Part shown: positions 8,493 through 20,329 of the stretch, piece after piece
Numbering within the stretch: position 1 is the stretch's first letter
Layout: each line of letters opens with the position of its first letter
NCBI GenBank assembly: GCA_027076405.1
Contig: JALTJN010000177.1
Location: forward strand, 131,284 to 195,283
From: Chromatiales bacterium
Lineage (GTDB): Bacteria > Pseudomonadota > Gammaproteobacteria > UBA6429
Reading direction: 5' to 3'
Length of the DNA stretch: 64,000 nt
Position numbers and translations under genes: made by a program
The notes under the pieces: model-generated
The model's input: only the letters and a program-made list of their open reading frames with translations
Database searches by the model: none
What the model was told of the DNA's origin: nothing

Positions 8493-8870
8493 TTATATTA
8501 CATCACTTACTATTTCGATTAATTTAGCGATATCCATTGGCTTTGTTACATAACTTACAAAACCAGCCTCTAAAGCAGCATCAACATCCTGTTGTGAAAT
8601 ATCTCCACTAATTGCAATTACCGGAATATTATCAAAATCATGATTACCCTTAATTTTTTCAAGAACCTCATACCCAGTCATAGATGGCATATTAATATCC
8701 ATCAATATAAGATGTATTGAGTTATTCATTAAAATATCAATCACTTTTTCCGGTTCAGTAGTATCAATAATGTTATGATAACCATGAAAATTTAATATTT
8801 TACTTAACAATAAAATATTCGCCTGTTCATCATCAACAATTAAAATACAGTTTTCATTATTGCTATTCAT
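8493..8870 (-). CDS. single-domain response regulator
   Basis: About 125 residues forming only a receiver: acidic pair in CILIVDDEQAN, phospho-acceptor Asp in LILMDINMPSMTG, conserved Ser in IAISGD and Lys in YVTKPMD. There is no output domain, so it probably passes phosphate or acts by protein contact. The ATG at 8870 is preferred over an upstream TTG at 8903; it overlaps the 3' end of the decayed kinase by 8 bases, so the two were once coupled. It may now respond to the intact hybrid kinase upstream. Confidence 0.85.
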   Translation of the reverse strand: MNSNNENCILIVDDEQANILLLSKILNFHGYHNIIDTTEPEKVIDILMNNSIHLILMDINMPSMTGYEVLEKIKGNHDFDNIPVIAISGDISQQDVDAALEAGFVSYVTKPMDIAKLIEIVSDVI

Positions 8871-10250
8871 TATTGTTACCTGTATTAGCCATTTTAAGTT
8901 CAACCCAGAAGGTACTATCTTCGTTTACTTTAGTTTCAACCTTAATATTACCACCCATTATATCAACCAATTCTTTTGTAATTGTTAACCCTATTCCTGT
9001 ACCTTCAATATCCTCTTCTACATTAAAGCGTTCAAATGGCTCAAACAACTTACCCAGTGATTCCGCGCTTATTCCAATACCAGTATCAGATATGCCTATT
9101 CTTAAAACATCATTTACAACTTCATACCTGATTATGATTTCTCAATTATCTTTATTGTATTTAACCGCGTTTTTTAACAAATTAAGCATAACTTGTTTTA
9201 ATCTAACTGGTTCTGCGATAACCAGAGAATTATTTATACCAACATTATTAACGTCAACCGTACTCAGTTTGATCTTTTCTTGCCCTGACTCAATCTCTGA
9301 CAAATTTAAAACATCATTAATCAATATTAAAATATGATTTCCTGCTTTAAGAATATCATTAATATTTTTCTTTTGTTTTTCTTCAAGATTTTCTCCTGTC
9401 AGAATCAACAGCTGTCCAAACCCAAGAATAGCATTTAAGGGAGTTCTTAACTCATGACTCATTCGCGATAAAAACTCGGATTTTGCCTGACTTATTTTTT
9501 CTACCATTAAAATTTCTTTTTGTAACACTACGTTTTTTCAGTATATATTTTTTTATTTTAGATAACGAATAAACATAACTATAGAAACAACACCGAGCAA
9601 CCAAACCATAATATGACCAAGTCATAAATTAACACCGGCATGCTTGCTGTTTTCCATATATTTTTCTAATGAAATTGCAACACCTACTCCACCTCTAAGG
9701 TCACCAATCTTAAACCCAAGATAATCATGACATTTCATACAACTTTGCTCCATATACATTGGGTGCATGTAACGTAGATAAGGCTTGCCATTTATTAAAT
9801 CCACTTCAGTGATTTCTTTTACACCTTTGTCGAATTTATCCAGAGCCTTCAATTCCCATTCATCCGGGGCATTTATCAGGTTCAGATAAACCCGACCTGT
9901 TATTTTTCTTTCACTCCATATAATTCGGCATATTCATTCATCATTTGTCTTAACATGTAAGCTGGATTCATTAAGGTTAATTTTTTTCCTTTTGTTGTTA
10001 CTACGTCCCTGTCCGGAATGTGCGCCAACGCAGGATTTGGAGGCGTACGTTCATCTGGAGTGACATATACACCACCATGACGCGAACCCCATAAACGAAA
10101 ATCCTGATCTTTATTAAAATCTTCCTGTGCTGCAACTGTTGCCTGCTGAATTATGTGACTTTGATTATCTATAATATTCCAGCTTAATGAGACCGCAACC
10201 AATATTGTCCAAACAATAACAAAAATAAAATTTGTATTTTTCACAATCAT
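8863..10250 (-). pseudogene. decayed DUF3365 (haem-type sensor) histidine kinase
   Basis: A former membrane sensor kinase. The N-terminal piece has a membrane anchor (about residues 8-26) and a Tll0287-like DUF3365 domain; the continuation after a frameshift carries CMKCH, a CxxCH haem motif, and ends in a second membrane helix (GHIMVWLLGVVSIVMF). Then come HisKA (MSHELRTPLNAILGFG) and HATPase (LFEPFERFN, GTGIGLTITKELV). Damage: loss of one A in a run near 9903-9907 shifts the frame, and in-frame stops occur at 9622-9624 (TGA), 9553-9555 (TAA), 9538-9540 (TGA) and 9142-9144 (TGA, where GGA would give NKDNGE). Several independent lesions make a single sequencing error unlikely. Confidence 0.85.
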
Positions 10251-10357
10251 TTAACAATCTCTAACTGAAGTAAAACCACATAAATTATTTTCAGATTTAT
10301 AATAGTTAACCCATAATTATTGTTTAAATCAGAACCAATTTTTATTGCACTTTTAGA

Positions 10358-13300
10358 TCAAAGTTCATTTAATTTTCTTTCTACAGTACTTAATAAATCG
10401 TTCACATTAACAGGTTTTGTTATATACCCGTCAAAACCTTGCTGCAGTGCCTTATTGATATCTTTAGGCATTGCATTTGCACTAATAGCAATAACAGGAA
10501 TACTTTTAGTTATTTCATCTTTGCGCAATTTATCAAAAAATTCATAACCGTCCATACCGGGCAAATTAATATCTAGTAAGATAATATCCGGAATGTTTTC
10601 TCTAGCAAGCTCAAGCCCAAGTAATGATTCTGGTGCACTCCACATATGTAAATTGGGTATGCAACTTAATATTTGCTCAACCAACCTTAGATTGGCCGGG
10701 TTATCTTCAACATATAGAACTGTTTTCATATTTTTCGTCTGTTCTATTTTTTCCGCCATCCCCCTATCCTCGTTACATGTATCATCTGTTGTTTCAGACA
10801 TCTCACTTTCAGGATTAGTTTGAATATAAGGAAGCTCTATCCAAAATTCACTGCCTTTATCAACCTGACTTTCAACACCTATATCACCGCCCATAAGCTC
10901 AACTATTTTTTTTGTAATTACCAGACCAATACCTGTTCCCTCTATACCTGAGTTTTCTATTCCCAATCGATCAAACACGATAAATAAACGTGATTGCTGT
11001 TCTTCACTAAGCCCATTGCCTGTATCCATTATACTTATACGAAAACGGTTGTTATTTTTTTTACTATAAGAAATTGTAACCCTGCCATTTTCGTTATTAT
11101 ATTTAACCGCATTACTCATTAAGTTTAACAAGACCTGTTTTAAACGAGTCTTATCTATAACAACACTATCAGTAAAATCATCTAACATATTAAATTCAAT
11201 TTTTTTATTATTTATTTTTACATCAATTCTAATACCTTTTTTTTGCGCTAAAGGTTCAATCAGATGCAAGGATTCCGTAATTACATCTTTCAGCAGAACG
11301 GCCTCACATAAGAGATCAATATGTCCTGATTCTATTTTTGACAAATTTAACACTTCATTAATCAAGCTCATAAGATGTTTACCAGCCACCATAATCTCAT
11401 CGACATTTTTTTCTTGTTGATCAGTAAGAGGCTCTGACTTGTTTATTTTTAGCAGCTGACTAAACCCCATAATAGCATTCATAGGTGTACGAAGTTCATG
11501 ACTCATACTGGAAAGAAATTGTGATTTTGCACGATTTGCATTTTCAGCCTCTTCACGTGCAGCTATAATGTTTTTTTCGGACTCTTTAATTTTAGTAATA
11601 TCACGTACTACACCAAGCATCTGCTGAGGATATCCCTCTTTATTTCTTACTACATCACCACTTTCATGAATCCAATGTACACTCCCATCAGGCCATACAA
11701 CTCGATGCTCAATATCATATTCCATATCATGCTCGACACAACTAGTAATAGCATCCATTACTCGTTGTCGGTCATCAAAATGAACAGCATAAATAAAATT
11801 ATCATACGACATTTTTGTCTTATCCTTCGCATATCCAAACAACGACCAGATACGATCAGACCAATACATTTTTCCAGTGTTTATATTCCAATCCCATGTA
11901 CCAATATTTGCAAAGTCCTGGCTACGCTTTAAACGTCTTTCATTTACCCTGAGTTCAGTTATATTTGTACGAATTGATACATACTTATAAGGCTTCCCTT
12001 TTTCATCAATAAAGGGAACAATAGTTGAATCTACCCAGTATTCATCTCCATCTTTAGTCAAGTTACAGAGTACCCCATGCCATACTTTTCCGGATGATAT
12101 AGTCTCCCAGAGAATTTTGAAAAAAACCTGATCATGGTGCTTAGATTTAAGTATACGATGATTTTTCCCCATCAGTTCCTGTCTTGAATAGCCGCTAATT
12201 TCACATAATTTATCATTGACATGAATAATCCTACCACTAACATCAGCCACGCTGACGATTGCATGCTGATCTAAGGTTGATAGTTGATATTTGTTTTCTC
12301 TTATTAAATTTTTTAAATTTTGATTAAGCTTTACACTATTTCTTGCTCGCTTGGCGGTTGTGGTAATTTTTACCACAAGTTTTTTAGCATTAATCGGCTT
12401 TACCAGAAAATCATCCGCCCCCAGAGCCATAGCATCAAGTTGATTGTTGATATCTTGTTCTGCAGATAAAAATATTATGGGAATTAATGACCATCGGTCA
12501 TCTAATCTTATCATTTTAACCAGCTCTTCTCCTGAACAATACGGCATAGAAATATCTACAACAATAACATCAGGCTTAAACTTTTCTATAGATTCAAACC
12601 CTGATAATGGTTTTGAGATAGCTTCTACTTGAACACCGGCATCTATCAATATAGTTTCGTAACAGTTTAATAATGGTATATCGTTATCTATAATCAAAAC
12701 ACGATACGGCAAGGTATCTGATGGTGTATTTAATGTTTTAATGGTCTGTAGAAGCTTATCCAATCTAACTGGTTTACTAAAATATCTTTCTGCGCCTTCT
12801 CTTACTACCAATAATTTTGTTTCAGTTTTAGTAGAGCTGGACATGTAAATCACTGGCACTAAGGAATTTACATTTTTCCTTATGAATTCTATTAACTTTA
12901 CTCCTGTTATATCTTTATCACTAAAATCTTCATCTACCAGAATAACGATAGGATTGTTGGTTTGACAAAACTTCTGTAGTTTTTCTAATTGTGTAAATTT
13001 CTGTGCTGTATATGAATGCTTTTCTAAATTTTTAAATATGTCATCTTCAAATGTTTTATTATTTATTAACATATAAACAAGGTCACTCTCCATTCGACGA
13101 TTTTCCTTGATTTCTTCATCTTCCTTTGCATCAGATCCTAACCATATATCTGTAGTTTCTTTCAGTTTTTTTATCCAGCATCCCATTTTATTTTTTATTT
13201 CTTTATCTTCTTCAAATGAAATATTTTCGTTAATTACCTCCTTACAGGCCAATTCTAATTTTCTTGCGAAATCACTAATATCTACAGCACCAAATGTTCC

Positions 13301-13483
13301 ACCCGCATCTGCAAGCCTTAATAAATCGTGATGAAACTTTTCAAACACCTGCATATCAAAATGATAATTAAGTAAATCCCAGTCGGACTGGATACTTGTA
13401 ACAGCAATTAGCAACTGTATTTTAAATTCAGCCAACAACGTACCAAATTCATTCCTGTTATTCATACTTGTTGAGGATTCCAT
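10358..13483 (-). CDS. soluble hybrid histidine kinase (HPt-like, REC, REC, PAS, PAS, HisKA, HATPase, REC)
   Basis: A 1041-residue cytosolic kinase with no membrane segment. Order: an HPt-like N-terminus (about 35-115), a divergent receiver (about 135-250, Asp184), a canonical receiver (258-380, Asp310), PAS (about 395-512), a PAS_3-type domain (about 525-635), HisKA with His662 in MSHELRTPMNAIMGF, HATPase (GTGIGLVITKKIVELMGG), and a C-terminal receiver (920-1041, Asp971). At the position where HPt domains carry the phosphorylated His, this protein has Leu55 (LLRLADAGGTFG instead of HxLxGSxxTFG), so the module is probably not a phosphate relay. It follows the HTH-receiver gene by 44 bases, likely one transcript. 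Signal unknown. Confidence 0.93.
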   Translation of the reverse strand: MESSTSMNNRNEFGTLLAEFKIQLLIAVTSIQSDWDLLNYHFDMQVFEKFHHDLLRLADAGGTFGAVDISDFARKLELACKEVINENISFEEDKEIKNKMGCWIKKLKETTDIWLGSDAKEDEEIKENRRMESDLVYMLINNKTFEDDIFKNLEKHSYTAQKFTQLEKLQKFCQTNNPIVILVDEDFSDKDITGVKLIEFIRKNVNSLVPVIYMSSSTKTETKLLVVREGAERYFSKPVRLDKLLQTIKTLNTPSDTLPYRVLIIDNDIPLLNCYETILIDAGVQVEAISKPLSGFESIEKFKPDVIVVDISMPYCSGEELVKMIRLDDRWSLIPIIFLSAEQDINNQLDAMALGADDFLVKPINAKKLVVKITTTAKRARNSVKLNQNLKNLIRENKYQLSTLDQHAIVSVADVSGRIIHVNDKLCEISGYSRQELMGKNHRILKSKHHDQVFFKILWETISSGKVWHGVLCNLTKDGDEYWVDSTIVPFIDEKGKPYKYVSIRTNITELRVNERRLKRSQDFANIGTWDWNINTGKMYWSDRIWSLFGYAKDKTKMSYDNFIYAVHFDDRQRVMDAITSCVEHDMEYDIEHRVVWPDGSVHWIHESGDVVRNKEGYPQQMLGVVRDITKIKESEKNIIAAREEAENANRAKSQFLSSMSHELRTPMNAIMGFSQLLKINKSEPLTDQQEKNVDEIMVAGKHLMSLINEVLNLSKIESGHIDLLCEAVLLKDVITESLHLIEPLAQKKGIRIDVKINNKKIEFNMLDDFTDSVVIDKTRLKQVLLNLMSNAVKYNNENGRVTISYSKKNNNRFRISIMDTGNGLSEEQQSRLFIVFDRLGIENSGIEGTGIGLVITKKIVELMGGDIGVESQVDKGSEFWIELPYIQTNPESEMSETTDDTCNEDRGMAEKIEQTKNMKTVLYVEDNPANLRLVEQILSCIPNLHMWSAPESLLGLELARENIPDIILLDINLPGMDGYEFFDKLRKDEITKSIPVIAISANAMPKDINKALQQGFDGYITKPVNVNDLLSTVERKLNEL

Positions 13484-13527
13484 ATCTTCTCTCGTGTATT
13501 TCCTTCAGTTATACTTACACAAAGTAT

Positions 13528-14085
13528 TTATAAATACTTTTTATTAACCAGCGACTCTAATTTACTAAAAGACACCGGTTTTTCAAGAACCATCACATCT
13601 TCTGTAATCCCACCTTGCTTCTTTATTTCGTCTTTAGTTAATGCACTAACAACAATTAAAAAACTATTTGACAGTTCCTGATTTTCTTTTATCGCTTTGA
13701 TCATCTCAAAGCCATTCATATTCGGCATCATTAGATCGGTAATGATAATATCAGGAGTTACTTTTCCTATTCTTATTAAGCCAGCATAACCATCATTTGC
13801 CATAGATAACTCAATATCAAAATCCCATAATTCAAAGTGTTCTTTATACAGTTTTTGATCTTGTGGATTATCCTCTACTACCACAATCGAAATAGTTTTA
13901 GCTCCCGTTTTATTTTTATTGCCAAGCATTTTTTCAATAGAAGATTTTGTTATTCGACGATGACCACCGACTGTTTTCCAGGAATGAAGCAATCCATTAT
14001 TTGTCCATTGCTGAATAGTACTTACCGCAACATCTAACAATTTAGCGGCTTCTCGACTAGTCAAGTATTCCTTAGCTTTTGCCAT
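13528..14085 (-). CDS. HTH (MerR/excisionase-type)-receiver fusion protein
   Basis: A 185-residue regulator with the DNA-binding part first: an HTH_17-type winged helix at about residues 6-55 (YLTSREAAKLLDVAVSTIQQ, then GGHRRI), then a receiver from about 65 (VVVEDNPQDQ, phospho-acceptor Asp in IIITDLMMPNMNGFE, Lys in LEKPVS). Most response regulators have the receiver first; the reverse order is uncommon. The ATG at 14085 has GGGGA 4 bases upstream and is preferred to an adjacent TTG at 14088. It is the first gene before the hybrid kinase and its likely partner. Target genes unknown. Confidence 0.88.
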   Translation of the reverse strand: MAKAKEYLTSREAAKLLDVAVSTIQQWTNNGLLHSWKTVGGHRRITKSSIEKMLGNKNKTGAKTISIVVVEDNPQDQKLYKEHFELWDFDIELSMANDGYAGLIRIGKVTPDIIITDLMMPNMNGFEMIKAIKENQELSNSFLIVVSALTKDEIKKQGGITEDVMVLEKPVSFSKLESLVNKKYL

Positions 14086-14548
14086 CAAATCCCCACATTT
14101 TTACAACTGAATCTACTATATAATAATCGTCATTTTCGTCATAATAATCATTATCGGCATATTTAAAGTAATACTTTAGTAAAATAATCATGAATAATGA
14201 AAATATATAATTTAAATGACAATGACATGCGCATTGACGATGGTCGTCTACAATTAATTCAGAAGAGCTGTAAAATATTGGCTTAAAGACCAACTTTAAG
14301 TAATTGCTCATCCAGATGCTCAGAAAAGAGAGTTATAAAATGGGCCAGACCACAGACAAACGGCAATCTATCCACTTAGATGTTCGGATTCACGCAAATA
14401 GCATTCAATAAAATAAAAGAGGATCCACCATGGGTGTCCATAAATAAAATAACATGGAATAAAAGATTATTTTTATATTACCGTATTAACAATCTTTTTT
14501 ATTTAGGGAAATAAACTGAAAATGAGTAACCAATGAAAGCTCAACAAA
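14086..14548. other. 463-base AT-rich gap with no gene
   Basis: No credible coding region. A possible 79-codon minus-strand frame (14072-14311) has no recognisable family, a composition like translated AT-rich DNA, and overlaps the next gene. The minus-strand leader of the HTH-receiver gene must lie here. An 8-base inverted repeat AAAAGATT/AATCTTTT at about 14461-14503, followed by T residues on the minus strand, could be a weak terminator for the decayed kinase. Confidence 0.4.
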
Positions 14549-17489
14549 CTATCCATTGAGTTTTTCATCAGCAGCCGTTAATAGCTCATTAATGTTAAAG
14601 GGTTTTGTAATGTAATAATTAAAGCCAGCATTGAGACCTTTTGTATATCTTTTGGCATTGCATTTGCGCTAATTGCAATCACAGGAGTATTTGTCGTCTC
14701 AGCTCGTTGCCGTAATAAATCAAGAACTTCAAACCCATCAATTCCCGGCAAATTAATGTCCAGTAAAATTAAATCAAGCTTATGTTCTTCTACCAGCTCA
14801 AGTCCTAATAAGGATTCGTGTGCAGTCCACATATTGACATGCGGTAAGCGCCCAAGTAATTGTGAAACCAAACGAAGATTAGCCGGGTTATCTTCAATAT
14901 AAAGTATACTTCGTGTTGCTTCGAGTATTACATCAACATTATATTTTGATGTTTCATTTTCTTCTGTTCCGTCAGATATAATACTGCTTAGTAATTCAAA
15001 CCAGAAGGTACTACCCACATCAGGCTGACTTTCTACACCAGTCCCCTCCATTAAATCTATAATATTACGTGAAATAATCAGACCAATGCCAGTCCCTTCG
15101 ACGTCAGTGTTTTTAGCACCTAAGCGGTTAAATGTGGTAAATAATTGTTCTTGTTGTTCATTATTAAGTCCTACTCACGTATCTGAAATGCTTATTCTCA
15201 CATTTTCATTTGACTCGCAGCATACAACTGTAATTTCACCTTTCTCAGAATTATATTTTACTACATTACTAAGAAAATTAATTATCACCTGTTTCAGGCG
15301 AGTATAATCAGCGCGAACATTATTTTTTATCTCTGTTAAATTATTTATACTGACTTCATTTTTGTCACGATACAATTTAATTAAAATCCCTCGTTTATCT
15401 GCAAGCGGTAAAATTAACTGTAATGACTCTGTTATTACATCGCTAAAATAACATTTTCAATCGACAAATCAATTCTTCCCGCTTCTATTTTCTCGAGATC
15501 TAAAACTTCATTTATCAATTCAAGTAAATGATCACTAGCTTTCAATATCTCATTAACATTTTCACTTTGATTTTCAGTTAGTGGAGATCTGCTATCCATT
15601 TTGAGTAACTGGCCAAATCCCATTATAGCATTCATTGGGGTTCGAAGTTCATGGCGCATATTGGATAGAAATTATGATTTTGCATTCAGCTTCTTCTCTA
15701 GCATCTATTAATGCACACTCTGCTTTTTTTCTTTTTGTTATATCCTGAACCACACCTAACATGTGTTGTGGTTTATTGTTTATATCCCGAACTACATTAC
15801 CACTTTCATGTACCCTGTAAATACTTTTATCCGGCCATATAACACGATGTTCAATATTGTAATCCACATCACTTACCAAACAATTTTTGACGGCATCAAT
15901 TACGGATTGTCTGTCATCTGGATGTATTGCTGCTAAAAGATTTTCATAAGTGGTATTGGTTAGCTCCTTAACATAGCTAAATAAAGGCTAGATACGATCG
16001 ACCAGAACAAATCACCTGATTCAATATTCCAGTTCCAGGAACCAATATTAGCAAACCTTTGACTACGTTCTAAATGTGCTTCACTTTGTATTACTTTAGT
16101 TACATCAGTTCTCGCAGAGACATATTTATAAGGTTTACCATTCTCGTCTAAAAAAGGAACAATCGTCGATTCTACCCAATATTATTTATTATCTTTAGTG
16201 TGGCTGCACATCAGTCCATGCCAGTTTTTTTCGTTTGAAATAGTTTTCCACATTTCTTCATAAAATGAAGCAGGGTTATGCTGATTCGATGCTATTAGTT
16301 AAAATTCACTTTCACGTAACGATACTTCTAAATCATGATTAATTTGATGGGTGCGCAGAGATATTTTTGCGCTTGGCAATCACTGCTGAAATTAAATGAT
16401 TCGCAGAAACAGGCTTAAGTAAAAAACCTTCCCCTCCCAGACTCAGAGCATCCAGCTGAATATCAAGACTTGTATCTGTTGAAATAAACATTATTGGTGT
16501 TATTGCCCAATAATCATTCTGGCGAATGACTTGAGCAACTTCTGGCCCTTAGCATTCTGGCATATGAATATCCAGAATAATAACGTCCGGTTTAAACTCA
16601 TCTAATGGTTCTACTCATTGGATTAGAAAGTATTTTAACTTTCAGACCAGCCCCACTCAGTATGCCATCATAATATTCAAGTGTCGCGATATCATCATCG
16701 ACTAATAAAACACGATATGTTTCATTAATCGTATGTTCAATAAACCCATTTAGTGTTTTAGATAATCTGTTAACTTTAACGGGCTTACAAAAGAAGCGCT
16801 ACGCGCCTAATTTTGCACAAATTAGCCGTGCTTCCATATCATTTCTGGATGATATAAAAATAAGAGGAGGGAAAATATGTTGTTCTTTTTTTAATTTATC
16901 GAATATCTCCGCATATTCAATAACATCAGCTTTAAAGATTACATCTAATACAATTACATCCGGCTTTTTTATCTTGAATGCATCTGAAAATGCCATTAAA
17001 TCGGGATAAACGTCAACAACAAACCCATTTTTTTCCAGTTTTATTTTTAATTTTTTGCCAAAAGTTCGTCATGTTCTACCAGATAGATTAATTATCTTCA
17101 CTATCCGTTTAATTCTTTAATGGTATAACATAAGATATTTTTTCCGGTTGCCAGTCAATAATACTTTTATTTAGTATTTTTATAATGTCTGAAACTTTCG
17201 ATTCCAATCCATCAAACAACTCATTATCTTTTAACAATTTCTTAAAGCTCTCAACGAGTTCTTTCGAATACTTACAAACTTCTATAGCACCAAATGTAGC
17301 TGATGAGCCCACCAGATTATGTGCCATTAAATAACAGTTTTCGATAATAGTTGTGTCTGGCTTTTGTTTATCGAGAGAAAACCAGAGTGATTCCAGTTCT
17401 GCTAACTTAACAGGTAATGCAGCTTTAAATTCTGTTTGCAGCGAAGCTAATTTTTCTCTATCTCTAGTTGGCTTCTTGTAACCATTTAT
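14549..17489 (-). pseudogene. decayed paralogue of the 1041-residue hybrid kinase
   Basis: Fragments in several frames reproduce the same domain order as the intact kinase: HPt with AHNLVGSSATFGA (canonical His present), receiver (VIVLDVIF), second receiver (RVLLVDDDIA), PAS (YKYVSARTDVTK), PAS_3 (EHRVIWPDKS), HisKA (RHELRTPMNAIMGFGQLLK), HATPase, and C-terminal receiver (SILYIEDNPANLRLV, LLDINLPGIDGF). Damage includes an apparently lost start (ATA at 17489-17487), stops at 17109-17111 (TAA) and 16799-16801 (TAG where the paralogue has Glu), several frameshifts across the PAS/HisKA region, and a frameshift near 14640 before the terminal LNAGFNYYITKPFN. It is a duplicate that lost selection. 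Confidence 0.88.
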
Positions 17490-17643
17490 TTTCTCTTAAA
17501 AATCAATTAACCATCTTAAATATTTTTTATATTATTCCTGATATATATCGTCGGTTGTAGCAAGTTCTTGAATAATTAACAAATGTTTACTCTACTTACC
17601 CCTATTTACTTCAAAAAGACCTGATTTAATAATAATGATGAAA

Positions 17644-17674
17644 AAAAAAGCCTATCTGTTGGATAGGCTTTTTT
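17644..17674 (-). terminator. purA terminator
   Basis: An A-run, stem GCCTATC / GATAGGC with a 5-base loop, and a T-run lie just beyond the purA stop. It is symmetric enough to act in both directions. Confidence 0.85.
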
Positions 17675-17693
17675 AAACTAATTTAAAGTTAAC

Positions 17694-19016
<1,323 letters not shown>

Positions 19017-19090
19017 TTATTTAATAATTTATAAATCTTTTGTAGCCCGCTTTCAGAGTAGCAAACATCTCTTTACGGATTTTTTATTCC

Positions 19091-19115
19091 GTGTCGGCTT
19101 AAAACCGACGACACA
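19091..19115. repeat. hairpin repeat (family A, copy 2)
   Basis: GTCGG-N7-CCGAC followed by GACACAA, matching 3551-3583. It lies in the 120-base gap between hisZ and purA. Confidence 0.55.
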
Positions 19116-19125
19116 AATCAAACTA

Positions 19126-20301
19126 TCACTTAACTTTCCAGCTTGAACCGTCTTTAACTAATTCACGATCACAACCCATCTCTTTTGCATTGCCCGTTTG
19201 TTCAGGCAAAGCACAAATGACTCTTTCACCTTTTTGACGTAGTTTAGTGATTGTTTGTTGTAATGCCGGATCATTGTCCGCGGGGGCGTAAATTGCTGCA
19301 AGCTGATTGTTTTTATACGTGGATAACGAAAGCAATGTTTTCAGATCGGTACTAAAACCGGTAGCAGGTCTTGCTCGTCCAAAAACCTCACCAATATCGT
19401 TATAGCGACCACCCTGAGCAACAGCCTGTCCCCGGCCAGTGACATATGCGGCGAAAACCATACCTGTGTGGTAGTGATAGCCACGTAGTTCGGCTAAATC
19501 GTAGTTCACTTTTAACTCGGGCACACGTTCTTTAAGTAAATCTGAAATATGGGTTAATTCAGCTAATGCACTTTCAACACCTTTGCCCATATTTTTCAAA
19601 ATAGTTTGCGCATTTGCCAGTACTGTTTCATCACCATTTAACTTAGTGAGTGCAGCAATAGCTGTTGCAATATTCTTGTCCAGATTCCAGTCTTTTAAAT
19701 AAAGCGCAATTTCTGTGTTTGCTTTACGTTGCAAACTATCAAATAAAATAGCTTCCTGCTCTTTATTCAAGCCGGCTTGTTTAACCAGTTCCCGATAAAT
19801 CCCAACATGGCCTAAATCGACAAAAGGAGTTGTAACACCAGACATAGCTAATGTTTCTAACATCAGGGTAATAACTTCAACATCACTTTCAATACCGGCG
19901 TGGCCATAAAGTTCTGCACCAACCTGAAGCGGGCTACGTGAACCGGCAAAACCATCGTTACGGGTGTGTAAAACTGTACCAATATAACAAAGACGTGTTG
20001 GAGTATCCTGATTCAACTGATGCGCATCAATACGTGCCACCTGCGGTGTCATATCTGCACGAATTCCCATTAAACGACCGGTTAATTGATCCGTCAGTTT
20101 AAAGGTTTGAATATCTAAATCATTTCCTGTGCCGGTTAACAAAGATTCGAGATATTCAATAAATGGCGGGATAACAAGATCATAACCCCAGCTTTCAAAG
20201 TTATCTAATAATTTTCGTCGCAATTGTTCCAGTCGCTTTGCTTCTTTTGGCAAAACTTCTTCAATTCCTTCGGGGAGTAACCAGCGGTCTGTTTTATTCA
20301 T
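19126..20301 (-). CDS. hisZ: ATP phosphoribosyltransferase regulatory subunit
   Basis: A HisS-like paralogue that, with the short form of HisG, forms the first enzyme of histidine synthesis and confers histidine feedback. The 391 residues retain the class II aminoacyl-tRNA synthetase core (IRADMTPQVARIDAHQL; GRARPATGFSTDL) but lack the tRNA-binding C-terminus of HisS. Position between DUF2065 and purA is typical for gammaproteobacteria. It implies a short-form hisG elsewhere in the genome. Confidence 0.95.
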   Translation of the reverse strand: MNKTDRWLLPEGIEEVLPKEAKRLEQLRRKLLDNFESWGYDLVIPPFIEYLESLLTGTGNDLDIQTFKLTDQLTGRLMGIRADMTPQVARIDAHQLNQDTPTRLCYIGTVLHTRNDGFAGSRSPLQVGAELYGHAGIESDVEVITLMLETLAMSGVTTPFVDLGHVGIYRELVKQAGLNKEQEAILFDSLQRKANTEIALYLKDWNLDKNIATAIAALTKLNGDETVLANAQTILKNMGKGVESALAELTHISDLLKERVPELKVNYDLAELRGYHYHTGMVFAAYVTGRGQAVAQGGRYNDIGEVFGRARPATGFSTDLKTLLSLSTYKNNQLAAIYAPADNDPALQQTITKLRQKGERVICALPEQTGNAKEMGCDRELVKDGSSWKVK

Positions 20302-20329
20302 GTTAGTATTAAATTTTAAAAGTAAATTC

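Noticed and set aside
8863..10250. TGA recoding as explanation for the in-frame TGA codons
   Set aside because: There is also a TAA and a frameshift in the same gene, and other genes in the window read normally with the standard code.
14072..14311. 79-codon minus-strand frame before the HTH-receiver gene
   Set aside because: Composition like translated AT-rich DNA, overlaps the next start, no ribosome site and no family resemblance.
17499..17640. Search for a partial tRNA-Leu 3' end as an attachment repeat
   Set aside because: No stretch matching the tRNA end (such as TCTCGCTCTCGGCACCA) was seen here or at 14086-14548.
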